In this document: one piece after another, positions 55,813 through 64,000 of the stretch
How the letters are laid out: each line of letters starts with the position of its first letter
Position numbering within the stretch: the stretch's first letter is position 1
DNA from: Roseovarius aestuarii
GTDB taxonomy: Bacteria; Pseudomonadota; Alphaproteobacteria; Rhodobacterales; Rhodobacteraceae
Length of the DNA stretch: 64,000 nt
Direction of reading: 5' to 3'
Assembly: GCA_027214255.1 (NCBI GenBank)
Contig: JAPWHL010000002.1
Span: 62,001-126,000 of the forward strand
Notes under the pieces: generated by a model
The model's database searches: none
The model's input: the letters and a program-made list of their open reading frames with translations, nothing else
What the model was told of the DNA's origin: nothing
Translations under genes and position numbers: made by a program

Positions 55813-57330
55813 CTATTTTTTGGTCAGAATATCCGCAAATTGATCGCGCAGCACATTTTTCTGAACCTTGCCCATCGTGTTGCGGGGCAGTTCATCCACG
55901 ACAATCAGTCGTGCGGGATGTTTGAAACGCGCCAGTTGCTTGCGTACCGCCTCCATGATGGCATCGGTGTCGGGCGCTTGTCCCGGTGCGGACACCAATA
56001 TGCCCACGGGGGCCTCGCCAAAGTCGGCATGGGACACCGCGATAACCGCGCTTTCCAATACGCCGGGTTGTTCATCCAGTACCAGTTCGATTTCCTTGGG
56101 GTAGATATTGAACCCACCCGAGATGATCAGATCCTTGCCGCGCCCGACAATTTGCACATAGCCCTGATCATCGATCAAACCCAGATCGCCCGTAATAAAG
56201 AATCCGTCGGCACGCAGTTCTTCGGCCGTTTTCTCGGGCATCTGCCAATAACCTTGGAACACGTTGGCGCCACGCACCTCGATCTGTCCGACCTCGCCCT
56301 GCGGCAGGGTTTCTCCTGTGTCAGGATCTGTTATCTTTAGCTCGGTCCCCGGCAAAGGAAAGCCCACAGTGCCCGCACGACGAGCACCGTCATAGGGGTT
56401 TGACGTGTTCATATTCGTTTCCGTCATCCCATAGCGTTCAAGGATCGCATGACCAGTGACCTCGGAAAAGCGGGCGTGGGTTTCGGCCAGCAACGGCGCG
56501 CTTCCCGATACGAACAGACGCATATGCGCCGCCGAGTCATGGGTAAACTGCGGGCTATCCAGCAGGCGGGTGTAAAACGTTGGAACCCCCATCATCACCG
56601 TCGATCGCGGTAGATGCGTCAGCACCGCGTCCAGATCAAACTTGGGCAGGAAAATCATCGCGCCGCCTGCAATCAACGACACATTGGTCGCAACAAACAG
56701 GCCATGCGTGTGAAAGATCGGCAAGGCATGCAGCAACGTGTCCGCCGCAGTGAAACGCCATTCCTCCGCCAGAACCTTGGCGTTGCTCAGGAGGTTGTCC
56801 TGACTAAGCATCGCGCCCTTTGAGCGTCCGGTCGTGCCTGACGTATACAATAGCGCGGCCAGATCATCGCCTTTGCGTGTCGCGGTCTCGAACTGTTTTG
56901 ACTCGCCACTTGCCGCATCACTTAGCGATCCAGATCCATCGGCATTCAATACGGTCAACCGTGCACCCAGCCGATCGGCCAACGGGGCCAATGCGGCCTC
57001 GGACTTGCCGTCACACACGACCATCCGCGCGCCTGAATCCTCGATAAAATAGGTGACTTCGGTGGCGGTGTAGGCCGTGTTCAACGGCAAAAACACCACG
57101 CCTGATTGTACGCAAGCCGCATAAAGCGCCAGCGCCTGTGGGCTTTTGTGAACTTGTGCGGCCAGACGATCACCGGGTTTCAAACCCGCCTTTACCAGAA
57201 CATGCGCCAGTCGAGCCGCCTGCCCCAGAAAATCGGAATGTGTCAGAATGGCCCCGTCCGGCAGGATCAAAAACGGAGTGTCGTGCCCCGCGTGCGGTGC
57301 GAATAGACCGTCATACAGCGGATTTGTCAT
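55813..57330 (-). CDS. matB: malonyl-CoA synthetase
   Basis: MatB activates malonate with ATP and CoA. The 505-residue adenylate-forming enzyme has the P-loop motif LLYTSGTTGRSKGAM near residue 155, ILERYGMTETNMNTSNPYDGARRAGTVGFPLPG, the hinge ITGDLGLIDDQGYVQIVGRGKD and the catalytic Lys in LPRNTMGKVQKN. The start at 57330 has GAGGG upstream and overlaps the end of matA by 20 nt. It is last in matPQMAB. The malonate-binding Arg is presumably the one in MTETNMN...RRAGT, as in characterised MatB, so acetate or other acids are less likely. Confidence 0.93.
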   Translation of the reverse strand: MTNPLYDGLFAPHAGHDTPFLILPDGAILTHSDFLGQAARLAHVLVKAGLKPGDRLAAQVHKSPQALALYAACVQSGVVFLPLNTAYTATEVTYFIEDSGARMVVCDGKSEAALAPLADRLGARLTVLNADGSGSLSDAASGESKQFETATRKGDDLAALLYTSGTTGRSKGAMLSQDNLLSNAKVLAEEWRFTAADTLLHALPIFHTHGLFVATNVSLIAGGAMIFLPKFDLDAVLTHLPRSTVMMGVPTFYTRLLDSPQFTHDSAAHMRLFVSGSAPLLAETHARFSEVTGHAILERYGMTETNMNTSNPYDGARRAGTVGFPLPGTELKITDPDTGETLPQGEVGQIEVRGANVFQGYWQMPEKTAEELRADGFFITGDLGLIDDQGYVQIVGRGKDLIISGGFNIYPKEIELVLDEQPGVLESAVIAVSHADFGEAPVGILVSAPGQAPDTDAIMEAVRKQLARFKHPARLIVVDELPRNTMGKVQKNVLRDQFADILTKK

Positions 57331-58582
57331 GCTTGTTGCCCTCTTTTGGCAGGCGTGCCGCCGCAGCGGACGCCAGTGTTTTAATCTCGGATGTGGTCGC
57401 AATTGTGCCTGCGCTGGCGTAGCTTTCATGGTGTTGCGCGTGTTTGCGCAGGTCATAGAGGTAATTCACCATGACACCACCCGATTGCGCGAGGCCCTTT
57501 TCGGACAGATCGGCCTTGGCGTGCAAGGCATGGATGATCGCCCCATTGCCCAGATGAAAGCGCGCCACCGGGTCCACAGGGGTTCCCGCCTCGGTCTTGG
57601 CTTGTGTCAGATAGTGGGCCGCCAAGGATTGCAACTCTGACTCGGCCGGTTCTAGTCCCTGACGCTTTGCCCAGCCCATCAGGCCCGGAATCGGCGACAG
57701 CGTGACAAAGCGTTTCAATCCCGGCAGTTCCGCGCCCAGATCCGCCGCCACCTGTTTGATCAATGAATTGCCAAAGGAAATACTGGCCAGCCCCGCCTGA
57801 CAGTTCGAGATGGAGTAAAACACGGCAGTATCGGCCTCGTCGGCAGGCAGGGCATCGCGTGCCTCGGCCAACAGCGGCGCGATAGCACCGGGGATGCCAC
57901 GCGTCAGTGCCACTTCGACAAAAATCAGTGGCTCGTCCGGCATGGTCGGATGGAAGAACGCGAAACAGCGGCGGTCCTCTGGTTCGACCCGCAAACGCAG
58001 ATCATGCCAACTGTCGATGGCGTGCACGGCCTCATACTTGATAATTTTCTCAAGAATATGGGCAGGCGTGCGCCAATCGATGCGCCTTAAAACCAAAAAT
58101 CCACGGTTGAACCACGAGTTGAACAAGTGGCGAAAATCAAGGTCCAACGCCTCCAACTCTGGCACGCCGCGCCCAAGCCTGCGCAGATCGGCACGCATGC
58201 CGACCAGCGCCTCGGTGGCGCCGGGTGCCTGATTCATACGGCGGATCAGCTCTTGTCGCGGGGGCTCTGCCGCGCGCAAAAAAGCGCGGTAGGTCGATTT
58301 CGACGGAGCGCTCTCATAGGCGTCCAACGCGGCACGGGCGGCTGCCGGATCAATGTTCATCGCCCCGGCAAGGTGGTGAAAGAACGCCAGTTTGTCGGCG
58401 TCCTCCATTGCTGCAAACCGGTCCAGCAACTTTTGCGCCAGAATAAGCCCCGAGGTTTCTCCTCCGGTATCAATCAGCGCATCGGCCAATTCGCCCACCG
58501 GGCGCGTACCCCAATCGCTGCGTCCCAGCGCCCCTGCCCCGCGTTCGACGACCGAGGCCAGCAGATCAGACAATAAGGTCAT
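57311..58582 (-). CDS. matA: malonyl-CoA decarboxylase
   Basis: MatA turns malonyl-CoA into acetyl-CoA and CO2. The 423-residue protein has the MCD four-helix N-domain and the acetyltransferase-like catalytic domain. Family segments include FHHLAGAMNIDPAAARAALDAY, NSWFNRGFLVLRRIDWRTPAHILEKIIKYEAVHAI, CFAFFHPTMPDEPLIFVEVALT, YSISNCQAGLASISFGNSLIKQVA and FVTLSPIPGLMGW. The start at 58582 overlaps the stop of matM (ATGA). It is complete and flanked by the malonate importer and matB. Confidence 0.95.
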   Translation of the reverse strand: MTLLSDLLASVVERGAGALGRSDWGTRPVGELADALIDTGGETSGLILAQKLLDRFAAMEDADKLAFFHHLAGAMNIDPAAARAALDAYESAPSKSTYRAFLRAAEPPRQELIRRMNQAPGATEALVGMRADLRRLGRGVPELEALDLDFRHLFNSWFNRGFLVLRRIDWRTPAHILEKIIKYEAVHAIDSWHDLRLRVEPEDRRCFAFFHPTMPDEPLIFVEVALTRGIPGAIAPLLAEARDALPADEADTAVFYSISNCQAGLASISFGNSLIKQVAADLGAELPGLKRFVTLSPIPGLMGWAKRQGLEPAESELQSLAAHYLTQAKTEAGTPVDPVARFHLGNGAIIHALHAKADLSEKGLAQSGGVMVNYLYDLRKHAQHHESYASAGTIATTSEIKTLASAAAARLPKEGNKHDKSAV

Positions 58583-59889
58583 GCGCCCATCACCGCGTTG
58601 GGCAGCCATGTCGCGATCCCCGGAAAGATACACAGCAGGATGATCGCCACAATCATACAGGCCACAAACGGCAGCGACCCCATCAGAATGGTCTTAAGCG
58701 AGATGTCAGGCGCGATGCCGTTGATCACATAAAGGTTCAGACCGACAGGCGGGCTGATCAGGCCGATTTCCATGTTGATGGTCAGGACAACGGCAAACCA
58801 GATCGGATCGAACCCGGCAACGGTGATAATCGGCAGCAAGATAGGCGCGGCCATCAGGATCACCGCTACGGGCGGCAAAAAGAACCCGGCAACCAGCAAG
58901 AACAGGTTGATCGCCGCCATCAGAACCCAGCGGTTCACATCCAGCGTTCCAATCCATTCTGCGATGCTTTGGGTGATGAACAGACTGCTCAACATATAGC
59001 TGAATACGCCAGCCGCCGCGATGATGAACAAGATCATCACCGATTCCTTGGTGCTGTCACGCAGCACTACCCAAAGGTCGGCAGGATTCCAAAGCCGATA
59101 GATGACCATGGCGATCAACAGGCACAACAGCGCCCCGACAGCGGCGGTTTCAGACGGTGTCGCAACACCGCCGTACATCGCATAGAGCACGCCGATAATG
59201 ATAGCGATGAATGGTAGGACGCGCGGCAGGATTTCGAATTTTTCGCGCCAGCTGTAGGCACGGGTGTTCATCAAAGCCAGATTCCCGGATTTCCACGTCG
59301 AATACATCGACCACGCCATAAACAGCCCGACCAGAAGTAAACCGGGAAACACGCCCGCAAGGAACAAGCGCCCAATCGAGGTTTCCGTTGCAATACCATA
59401 GACGATCATGGTCACCGACGGCGGGATCAAAATGCCCAGCGTGCCGCCCGCCGCGATGCTGCCAGCCGCGACCCCATCAGGATAGCCGCGCTTGCGCATC
59501 TCTGGGATACCCATCTTGCCGATGGCCGCGCAGGTCGCCGGGCTAGAGCCGGACATGGCGGCAAACAGCGCACAGGCCCCAAGATTAGAGATAACCAGAC
59601 CGCCGGGAACCCGAGTCAGCCAGCGTTCCAACGCTTCGTACAGGTCGGCCCCCGCCCTCGTCGAGGCAATGGATGACCCCATTATGATGAACATCGGGAT
59701 ACTGAGCAGGGCGAAATTATCCAGTTTTCCAAACAGGATTTCCGGCATCAGCTCAAGACTGCGCATACCGTCAAAAATCATCAAGAACCCTGCCGAAACG
59801 ATCAACAGGCCAAGGGCGACAGACACGCCTGAAAACAACACGGCAATAGTGGCCAGCGCCACCAGCCCTCCTAGAACGAGCGGATCCAT
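58579..59889 (-). CDS. matM: malonate TRAP transporter large permease
   Basis: The 436-residue DctM-family protein has about 12 membrane segments and the motifs FALLSIPMFIIMGSSIASTRAG, GSSPATCAAIGKMGIPEM, LGILIPPSVTMIVYGIATE and IGLISPPVGLNLYVING. It starts in a TAATG overlap with matQ and ends in an ATGA overlap with matA. Linkage to matA and matB, the same order as the matPQMAB loci known in Rhodobacter and Sinorhizobium, supports malonate as substrate. Confidence 0.91.
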   Translation of the reverse strand: MDPLVLGGLVALATIAVLFSGVSVALGLLIVSAGFLMIFDGMRSLELMPEILFGKLDNFALLSIPMFIIMGSSIASTRAGADLYEALERWLTRVPGGLVISNLGACALFAAMSGSSPATCAAIGKMGIPEMRKRGYPDGVAAGSIAAGGTLGILIPPSVTMIVYGIATETSIGRLFLAGVFPGLLLVGLFMAWSMYSTWKSGNLALMNTRAYSWREKFEILPRVLPFIAIIIGVLYAMYGGVATPSETAAVGALLCLLIAMVIYRLWNPADLWVVLRDSTKESVMILFIIAAAGVFSYMLSSLFITQSIAEWIGTLDVNRWVLMAAINLFLLVAGFFLPPVAVILMAAPILLPIITVAGFDPIWFAVVLTINMEIGLISPPVGLNLYVINGIAPDISLKTILMGSLPFVACMIVAIILLCIFPGIATWLPNAVMGA

Positions 59890-60437
59890 TAGACGTCCTC
59901 CAGACCAAAGGGCGCTTCGATCTTCAGGATCAGCGCGACAAAATCAGCAATCAACTGCAACAGCAACAGGGCAAAGCCGATAGGCAGCGCCAGATAGGGA
60001 ATCCACAGGCGAACACCCCAGATTGTGTCGGACCGCCAACCGCGATCATAGGCGAAATGCCAGTATTCATAGCCATACCACAGCATCAGCGCGACAATCG
60101 CGATGCTCAATGACAGCGTGACACACGCCAGCACAAAACGTGGGCGCGGTGCCAAGGCCAAGGGGATCAGGTCAACATTCACATGGCCACGCAAACGCTG
60201 CACATAGGGCAAACCAACCAGCGTGGCAGCAATGACCAGATAGATAACCGCCTCGGTTTGCCAAACGGTCGAGCCGTTCAAAACGAACCGAACATAGATC
60301 ATCTGGCACGTGATCGCGACCGCTGTCACGATCATTCCCGCCGATATCCAGCCCGCTAATGTCGACAGGGCCGAGACCGCGCGTAAAAATCTGTTGTCGC
60401 CGGTCTTGGCCACGCGCGACTGTAATTGGCCTGACAT
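59889..60437 (-). CDS. matQ: malonate TRAP transporter small permease
   Basis: The 182-residue DctQ-family protein has four hydrophobic segments (about residues 28-48, 62-82, 100-120 and 145-168), with the family pattern IYVRFVLNGSTVWQTEAVIYLVIAATLVGLPYVQRLRGHVNVDLI. GGAGG lies before the ATG at 60437. It follows matP by 83 bp and overlaps matM by 1 nt. Confidence 0.9.
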   Translation of the reverse strand: MSGQLQSRVAKTGDNRFLRAVSALSTLAGWISAGMIVTAVAITCQMIYVRFVLNGSTVWQTEAVIYLVIAATLVGLPYVQRLRGHVNVDLIPLALAPRPRFVLACVTLSLSIAIVALMLWYGYEYWHFAYDRGWRSDTIWGVRLWIPYLALPIGFALLLLQLIADFVALILKIEAPFGLEDV

Positions 60438-60520
60438 GCGGGCCTCCTTTTTGGATTTAGGTTGTGAGAGACAAAAAGTCGGGCGGCCCGGACATCAGGC
60501 CGCCCGATTCATGGGTTAGA

Positions 60521-61507
60521 TCACTCGACTGCCAGCGCCATGTCCAGCAAGGCCTGCCCGTCCGGCACACTCGCCACGAACTCGGCATAGGACGTTTCCT
60601 TGGCAATGGCGCGCCATGCTTCGAAATCGGCATCGCTCATTTCGGCAATCTCGACACCTGCGTCACGGAACACGTCGACCGATGCGGCGTCTTCTTTTTT
60701 GGCTTCTTCCAGATAGAATGCCTGTGCTTCGGCGGCGGATGCCAGCAGTGCGGATTGTTGTGCGTCTGTCAGGCTTTCAAACTTGCTTTTGTTCATCAAA
60801 AGCGGCTGGTACATGAACCACAGCGCCACATCGGCAGCTGGGGTATAGCAGGCGACCTGCTCGTAAATACGATAGCTAACAAACGACGACGAAGATGTGT
60901 TCGCAGCGTTCAAGACACCGGTTTGCATCGCGTTGTAGATTTCCGAGCTCGCCATTGACGCAATGGACGCCCCTGCCCCTGCCAGCATTTGCTCAAACGC
61001 CTTGCCAGCGGCGCGGGTTTGCATACCTTCAACGTCTGATGGTTTGGTGATGCATTTGTCTTTGCCGGCAAACCCGCCTGCCAGATAACCGTGAACCAGA
61101 ACCATCACGTCATCTTCGGCCATTTTGGCCTCAAGCGCCTCCATGAAGGGGCTGTCGTTCATGCGCGCCGCGTGATCGTGGTTTTTCACCAGACCCGGCA
61201 TCAGCGTCAGGTTAAAGGCGGGTTGCTGACCGCCCGCATAGCTGAGCGGAAAGACAGTCATATCCAGCTGCCCCCGGCTCAGGGGCTTGTACTGCTCGCG
61301 CGGCTTGAACAAAGATTTCGAGCCAAAAATCTTTATCTCAAGGTCTACATCGGCGGCCGCAACCCCATCGGCAACAATTTGAGCCACCTTGTGGCGCACA
61401 TCGTTGTTGGACCACTGGTGCGACAGACGCAGTTCTGTGGCGTTGGCAGTGCCCCCGATTGCAAATAGCGCAGCACCTGCAACAGCGGCCTTAAGCGAAT
61501 ATTTCAT
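60521..61507 (-). CDS. matP: malonate TRAP transporter binding protein
   Basis: The 328-residue DctP-family periplasmic protein starts at 61507, with GGGAGGA 5-6 nt upstream, and has a signal peptide ending at ANA (about residue 23). Family segments are ELRLSHQWSNNDVRHKVAQIVADGV, FGSKSLFKPREQYKPLSRGQLDMTVFPLSYAGG and MQTRAAGKAFEQMLAGAGASIASMASSEIYNAMQTGVLNAANT. It is first in the malonate transcript, divergent from the GntR-family gene, with a likely operator between them. Confidence 0.91.
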   Translation of the reverse strand: MKYSLKAAVAGAALFAIGGTANATELRLSHQWSNNDVRHKVAQIVADGVAAADVDLEIKIFGSKSLFKPREQYKPLSRGQLDMTVFPLSYAGGQQPAFNLTLMPGLVKNHDHAARMNDSPFMEALEAKMAEDDVMVLVHGYLAGGFAGKDKCITKPSDVEGMQTRAAGKAFEQMLAGAGASIASMASSEIYNAMQTGVLNAANTSSSSFVSYRIYEQVACYTPAADVALWFMYQPLLMNKSKFESLTDAQQSALLASAAEAQAFYLEEAKKEDAASVDVFRDAGVEIAEMSDADFEAWRAIAKETSYAEFVASVPDGQALLDMALAVE

Positions 61508-61591
61508 GATGTCCTCCCAGACGTTTTTCGTGGACCCCCATGCCCACGTGATTGCCAAACCGTAACGCATGAGAATGCCATGTCAATATTT

Positions 61592-61601
61592 TAGTATACA
61601 A
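61592..61601. promoter_or_regulatory. GntR/FCD-type operator TNGTATACNA in matP-matR gap
   Basis: TAGTATACAA has the palindromic core GTATAC with matching outer T and A, the common pattern for FCD-type GntR regulators. From memory, the Rhizobium MatR operator has a TTGTATAC core, which the minus strand matches. A consensus TTGACA lies next to it on the minus strand (61580-61585), as expected for the matP promoter. Confidence 0.6.
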
Positions 61602-61646
61602 TTTCTTCAGGCTTGCATGCGACGGGTTGAATGATATGCTTTGTGC

Positions 61647-62303
61647 ATGGATACACGCCGCGCAGACAAGATTGCCTCCGAGATCGAAGAATTGATCGTG
61701 AATGGCACCTATGCCGATGGCGAACGCCTGAACGAACACGTTCTGGCGGAGCGTTTCGACGTCTCGCGCACGCCAATCCGCGAGGCTTTTGCAACCCTGG
61801 CGCATTCCGGCCTTGTTCAGCACATCCCGCGCCGGGGCGTGTTCGTACGCCATCCCGGACCGGTGGAAATGATGGAAATGTTTGAGGTCATGGCCGAGCT
61901 AGAAGCCGCCGCGGGCCGTCTTGCCGCCATGAGGATAACCGACGACGCGCTAAAAAAGCTGCGCGCAGCAAACGCCGGATGTCAGGCCGCCGTTAGCGCG
62001 AATGACACCGAAGGCTATTATGCCCAGAACGAAACCTTTCATCATTTAATCTATGCCCAATCGGGAAATTCGTTCCTAGAGGCCGAGGCCCTGCGGCTGC
62101 ACCGGCGGCTCAAACCATTCCGTCGACTGCAATTGCGTGTGCGCGGCCGTATGACGCAATCCATGGCCGAACATGAAGCGATCCTTGCCGGCATCGAGGC
62201 AGGTCAACCCGACGCAACGGCCAACGCCCTTCGGGGGCACATTGCCGTGCAGGGGGAAAAATTCCATCATTTGATGGCCAGCCTGAAACACGCCGCAGAG
62301 TAG
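61647..62303 (+). CDS. matR: GntR-family (FCD) regulator of malonate utilisation
   Basis: The 218-residue protein has an N-terminal winged helix (IASEIEELIVNGTYADGERLNEHVLAERFDVSRTPIREAFATLAHSGLVQHIPRRGVFV) and an FCD ligand domain whose metal-site residues include the His in NETFHHLIY, HEAIL and RGHI. The ATG at 61647 is preferred to a TTG two codons earlier. It diverges from matP. Control of the mat genes by malonate or malonyl-CoA is inferred from known MatR proteins and position. Confidence 0.88.
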   Translation: MDTRRADKIASEIEELIVNGTYADGERLNEHVLAERFDVSRTPIREAFATLAHSGLVQHIPRRGVFVRHPGPVEMMEMFEVMAELEAAAGRLAAMRITDDALKKLRAANAGCQAAVSANDTEGYYAQNETFHHLIYAQSGNSFLEAEALRLHRRLKPFRRLQLRVRGRMTQSMAEHEAILAGIEAGQPDATANALRGHIAVQGEKFHHLMASLKHAAE

Positions 62304-62427
62304 CATTTCCATAAGGCCCCGCTACATACGACGCCACTTCGCCGCCATTTGGATGTATTTTGCATACGGCAACGTCTCGACAGGGGTGCATTGCACGCGT
62401 TACAAGCCATTTCAAAGGAGTTGCGCG

Positions 62428-62874
62428 ATGCCTTCATCCATTTTGATCCTGAACGGACCCAATCTGAACCTGTTGGGGACTCGCCAACCCGAGGTGTACG
62501 GGCGCACGACCTTGGCCGATATCGAAGTCATGTGTAAAACGCATGCCAAACAGCGCGGCGTGCGGGTCGAATTCACGCAAAGCAACCACGAAGGTGGCTT
62601 GATCGATGCCATCCACGCAGCGCGCGCAACCCATTCGGGGATCATCCTAAATGCGGGGGCTTATACCCACAGCTCCATCGCATTGATGGACGCGATTTCC
62701 TCCGTGGAATTGCCCACAATCGAGCTGCACCTGTCCAACATCCACGCCCGCGAGGATTTCCGCCATCAAAGCTATATTGCCCGCGTGGCTGTCGGCGTCA
62801 TCTGTGGGTTTGGCGCAGCTGGGTACACATTGGCCATAGACGCTCTGTTGGGACATCTGGAGCGGGGATCATGA
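62428..62874 (+). CDS. aroQ: type II 3-dehydroquinate dehydratase
   Basis: AroQ removes water from 3-dehydroquinate in the shikimate or quinate pathway. The 148-residue protein has the type II signature ILNGPNLNLLGTRQPEVYG with the catalytic Arg and Tyr, NAGAYTHSSIALMDAI, and HLSNIHAREDFRHQSYI. AAGGAG lies 7 nt before the ATG at 62428. The stop overlaps the LuxR gene by ATGA. No other shikimate genes are near, so a second, possibly catabolic copy is conceivable, but sequence alone does not tell. Confidence 0.95.
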   Translation: MPSSILILNGPNLNLLGTRQPEVYGRTTLADIEVMCKTHAKQRGVRVEFTQSNHEGGLIDAIHAARATHSGIILNAGAYTHSSIALMDAISSVELPTIELHLSNIHAREDFRHQSYIARVAVGVICGFGAAGYTLAIDALLGHLERGS

Positions 62875-63626
62875 TTTCAACGGACGAGCTGCAAACGATG
62901 CTGAATATCCCCAGTATCGAAGAACTGTGGGATATGCACACGCGTCGCATGGCGGGTTTTGGATTTGATCGGCTGATCTACGGCGCAACGCGGTATCGCA
63001 CGGCAACGTCATTGGGCGATCCAGAGGATTTTGTCCTGCTGACCAACCATGATTCCAGCTATACAGACGGCTTCATCGGTGAGGGACTGTTCTTTCACGC
63101 GCCGATGGTGAAATGGGCGCTTAACAATGACGGCGCCTGTTCATGGCGCGTCATGCGCGACATGCTGGATACGGGCACATTGACCGATGGCGAGCGCAAA
63201 GTGATGGAATTCAACCGTGCGCAAGGCGTGACGGTTGGATATTCCATCAGTTTCCGTTCGGTTTCGCCACGCACCAAGGCGGCCATTGCGCTCACCGCGC
63301 GCAAAGGGATGGAACAGGGCGAGGTCGACGCGATCTGGGCCGAGCATGGTGACGATATTCAAGTCCTGAACACAATCGCACACCTGCGGTTCTTGTCCCT
63401 GCCCTACACGGCTCCGGGGCGCGCGCTGACTTCTCGCCAACGCGAGGTTCTGGGCTGGGTTGGGGATGGAAAAACCATTCAGGATATCGCGCTTTTGCTG
63501 GGGCTGACGGCCGCCACTGTTGAAAAGCATCTCCGCCTTGCGCGCGACGCCCTCAGCGTGGAAACCACGGCGCAGGCTGTGCTCAAGGCCTCATTCCAGA
63601 ATCAAATCTTCACGTTTGACGCCTGA
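62871..63626 (+). CDS. LuxR-family autoinducer-binding regulator
   Basis: The 251-residue protein has an N-terminal autoinducer-binding domain (about 10-165; MAGFGFDRLIYGATRYR, FFHAPMVKWALNNDGACSW) and a C-terminal LuxR HTH (LTSRQREVLGWVGDGKTIQDIALLLGLTAATVEKHLRLARDALSVETTAQAV). It resembles VjbR-type receptors of alphaproteobacteria. No luxI-type synthase gene is in the window, so it may be a solo receptor. Its start overlaps the aroQ stop by 4 nt, so both are made from one message. Confidence 0.9.
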   Translation: MISTDELQTMLNIPSIEELWDMHTRRMAGFGFDRLIYGATRYRTATSLGDPEDFVLLTNHDSSYTDGFIGEGLFFHAPMVKWALNNDGACSWRVMRDMLDTGTLTDGERKVMEFNRAQGVTVGYSISFRSVSPRTKAAIALTARKGMEQGEVDAIWAEHGDDIQVLNTIAHLRFLSLPYTAPGRALTSRQREVLGWVGDGKTIQDIALLLGLTAATVEKHLRLARDALSVETTAQAVLKASFQNQIFTFDA

Positions 63627-64000
63627 CATCTCTGTTCACGCACGTCCTGCCCCTTGCCGGCGCATTCCAGCGAAGAACAGCAGACCATCGGTAATTTCCC
63701 GCGCCTTACCGCAATTTCCGGAACACGAATCAACCGCGCCAACCGCCCTGCCCTCGCTCGGAACTCTGCCACCTCAAACCGGGTAGGGTTTTCCCTACTT
63801 TCGTTACGCAACGTAAACTTGCATGATCAAGATGTTCCGTGAGTGGTGGCTTTTTCAGCCCGGGAGCATCAAGTTGGTACCCCTTGAGATTACAAGGCAC
63901 GGCCAGCTTGCCGGTTAATCCGGATGTCGACGGCAGAGCCAATTTTGGGTGCTGTCGTCGGCGCGACAAGACCGTCGTTTCATCCCTGGTCCGAACGGTC
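63627..64000. other. 3' end region without recognisable gene
   Basis: The last 374 bp contain no convincing coding frame; overlapping frames on both strands lack ribosome sites and family features. A short hairpin, GTAGGG-TTTT-CCCTAC (63783-63798), followed by TTT could end the LuxR transcript. TTACG-CAA-CGTAA lies at 63804-63816. A gene may begin beyond the edge. Confidence 0.45.

Noticed and set aside
63654..63969. Overlapping short frames in the last 370 bp
   Set aside because: None has a ribosome site, known domain or consistent codon use; several overlap one another on both strands.

Overview
This window comes from an alphaproteobacterium of the Rhodobacteraceae (Roseobacter-type). The evidence is the GC-rich codon use, tight operons with ATGA/TAATG overlaps, several TRAP transporters, a form II CO-dehydrogenase-like cluster, the gene order cysG-DUF2849-cysI-cysH-DUF934, the xseB-ispA-dxs order and a plant-type (class II) DAHP synthase. 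About 65 genes are supported. No rRNA, tRNA, CRISPR array, intact IS element or prophage gene was seen.

Layout. 1-4.4 kb (minus): dnaB (cut by the window edge) with a DnaA box upstream, pyrE, pyrC and an unassigned conserved protein. 4.5-14.8 kb (plus): a molybdenum-hydroxylase cluster with coxD-like AAA ATPase, a 22-codon coupled small ORF, coxE-like VWA protein, an OmpA-family protein, xdhC, a MoeA-like protein and coxS-coxL-coxM of the form II (BMS) type. 14.9-17.4 kb: infC with an apparent AUA start, an Ala/Glu-rich membrane-anchored protein and fpr. 17.5-22.3 kb: an assimilatory sulfate-reduction operon facing an Lrp-family gene, with palindromes in the shared promoter. 22.3-28.6 kb: tpiA, a TfoX-like gene, sufA-like, sufT, a retropepsin-RimK fusion, nfeD-like and band-7 genes, and tgt. 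28.7-46.6 kb is largely housekeeping: lon, a phosphotransferase, xseB-ispA-dxs, a soluble sugar dehydrogenase, a GlxA-type regulator, class II aroG, yicC-gmk-gamma carbonic anhydrase, gcdR/gcdH and a FAD amino-acid oxidase.

46.6-64 kb is accessory catabolism, entered through an AT-richer gene-free stretch. Two importer-linked pathways lie there. The first (47.1-55.7 kb) has no family-level assignment. It combines an orphan, internally shortened molybdenum hydroxylase large subunit, a DHDPS-fold lyase lacking the usual Tyr, a DUF108 (aspartate dehydrogenase-like) enzyme, a LysR regulator, a TRAP transporter and 3-hydroxyanthranilate 3,4-dioxygenase. Its two promoter regions carry inverted repeats with identical arms, GCTATC-N9-GATAGC (T-N11-A geometry), which suggests that one LysR regulator controls the whole locus. 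This is the best candidate for an undescribed system. The second (55.8-62.3 kb) is a malonate pathway in the order matPQMAB with a divergent GntR/FCD regulator and a TNGTATACNA operator. The window ends with aroQ translationally coupled to a LuxR-type quorum-sensing receptor, then about 370 bp without a recognisable gene.
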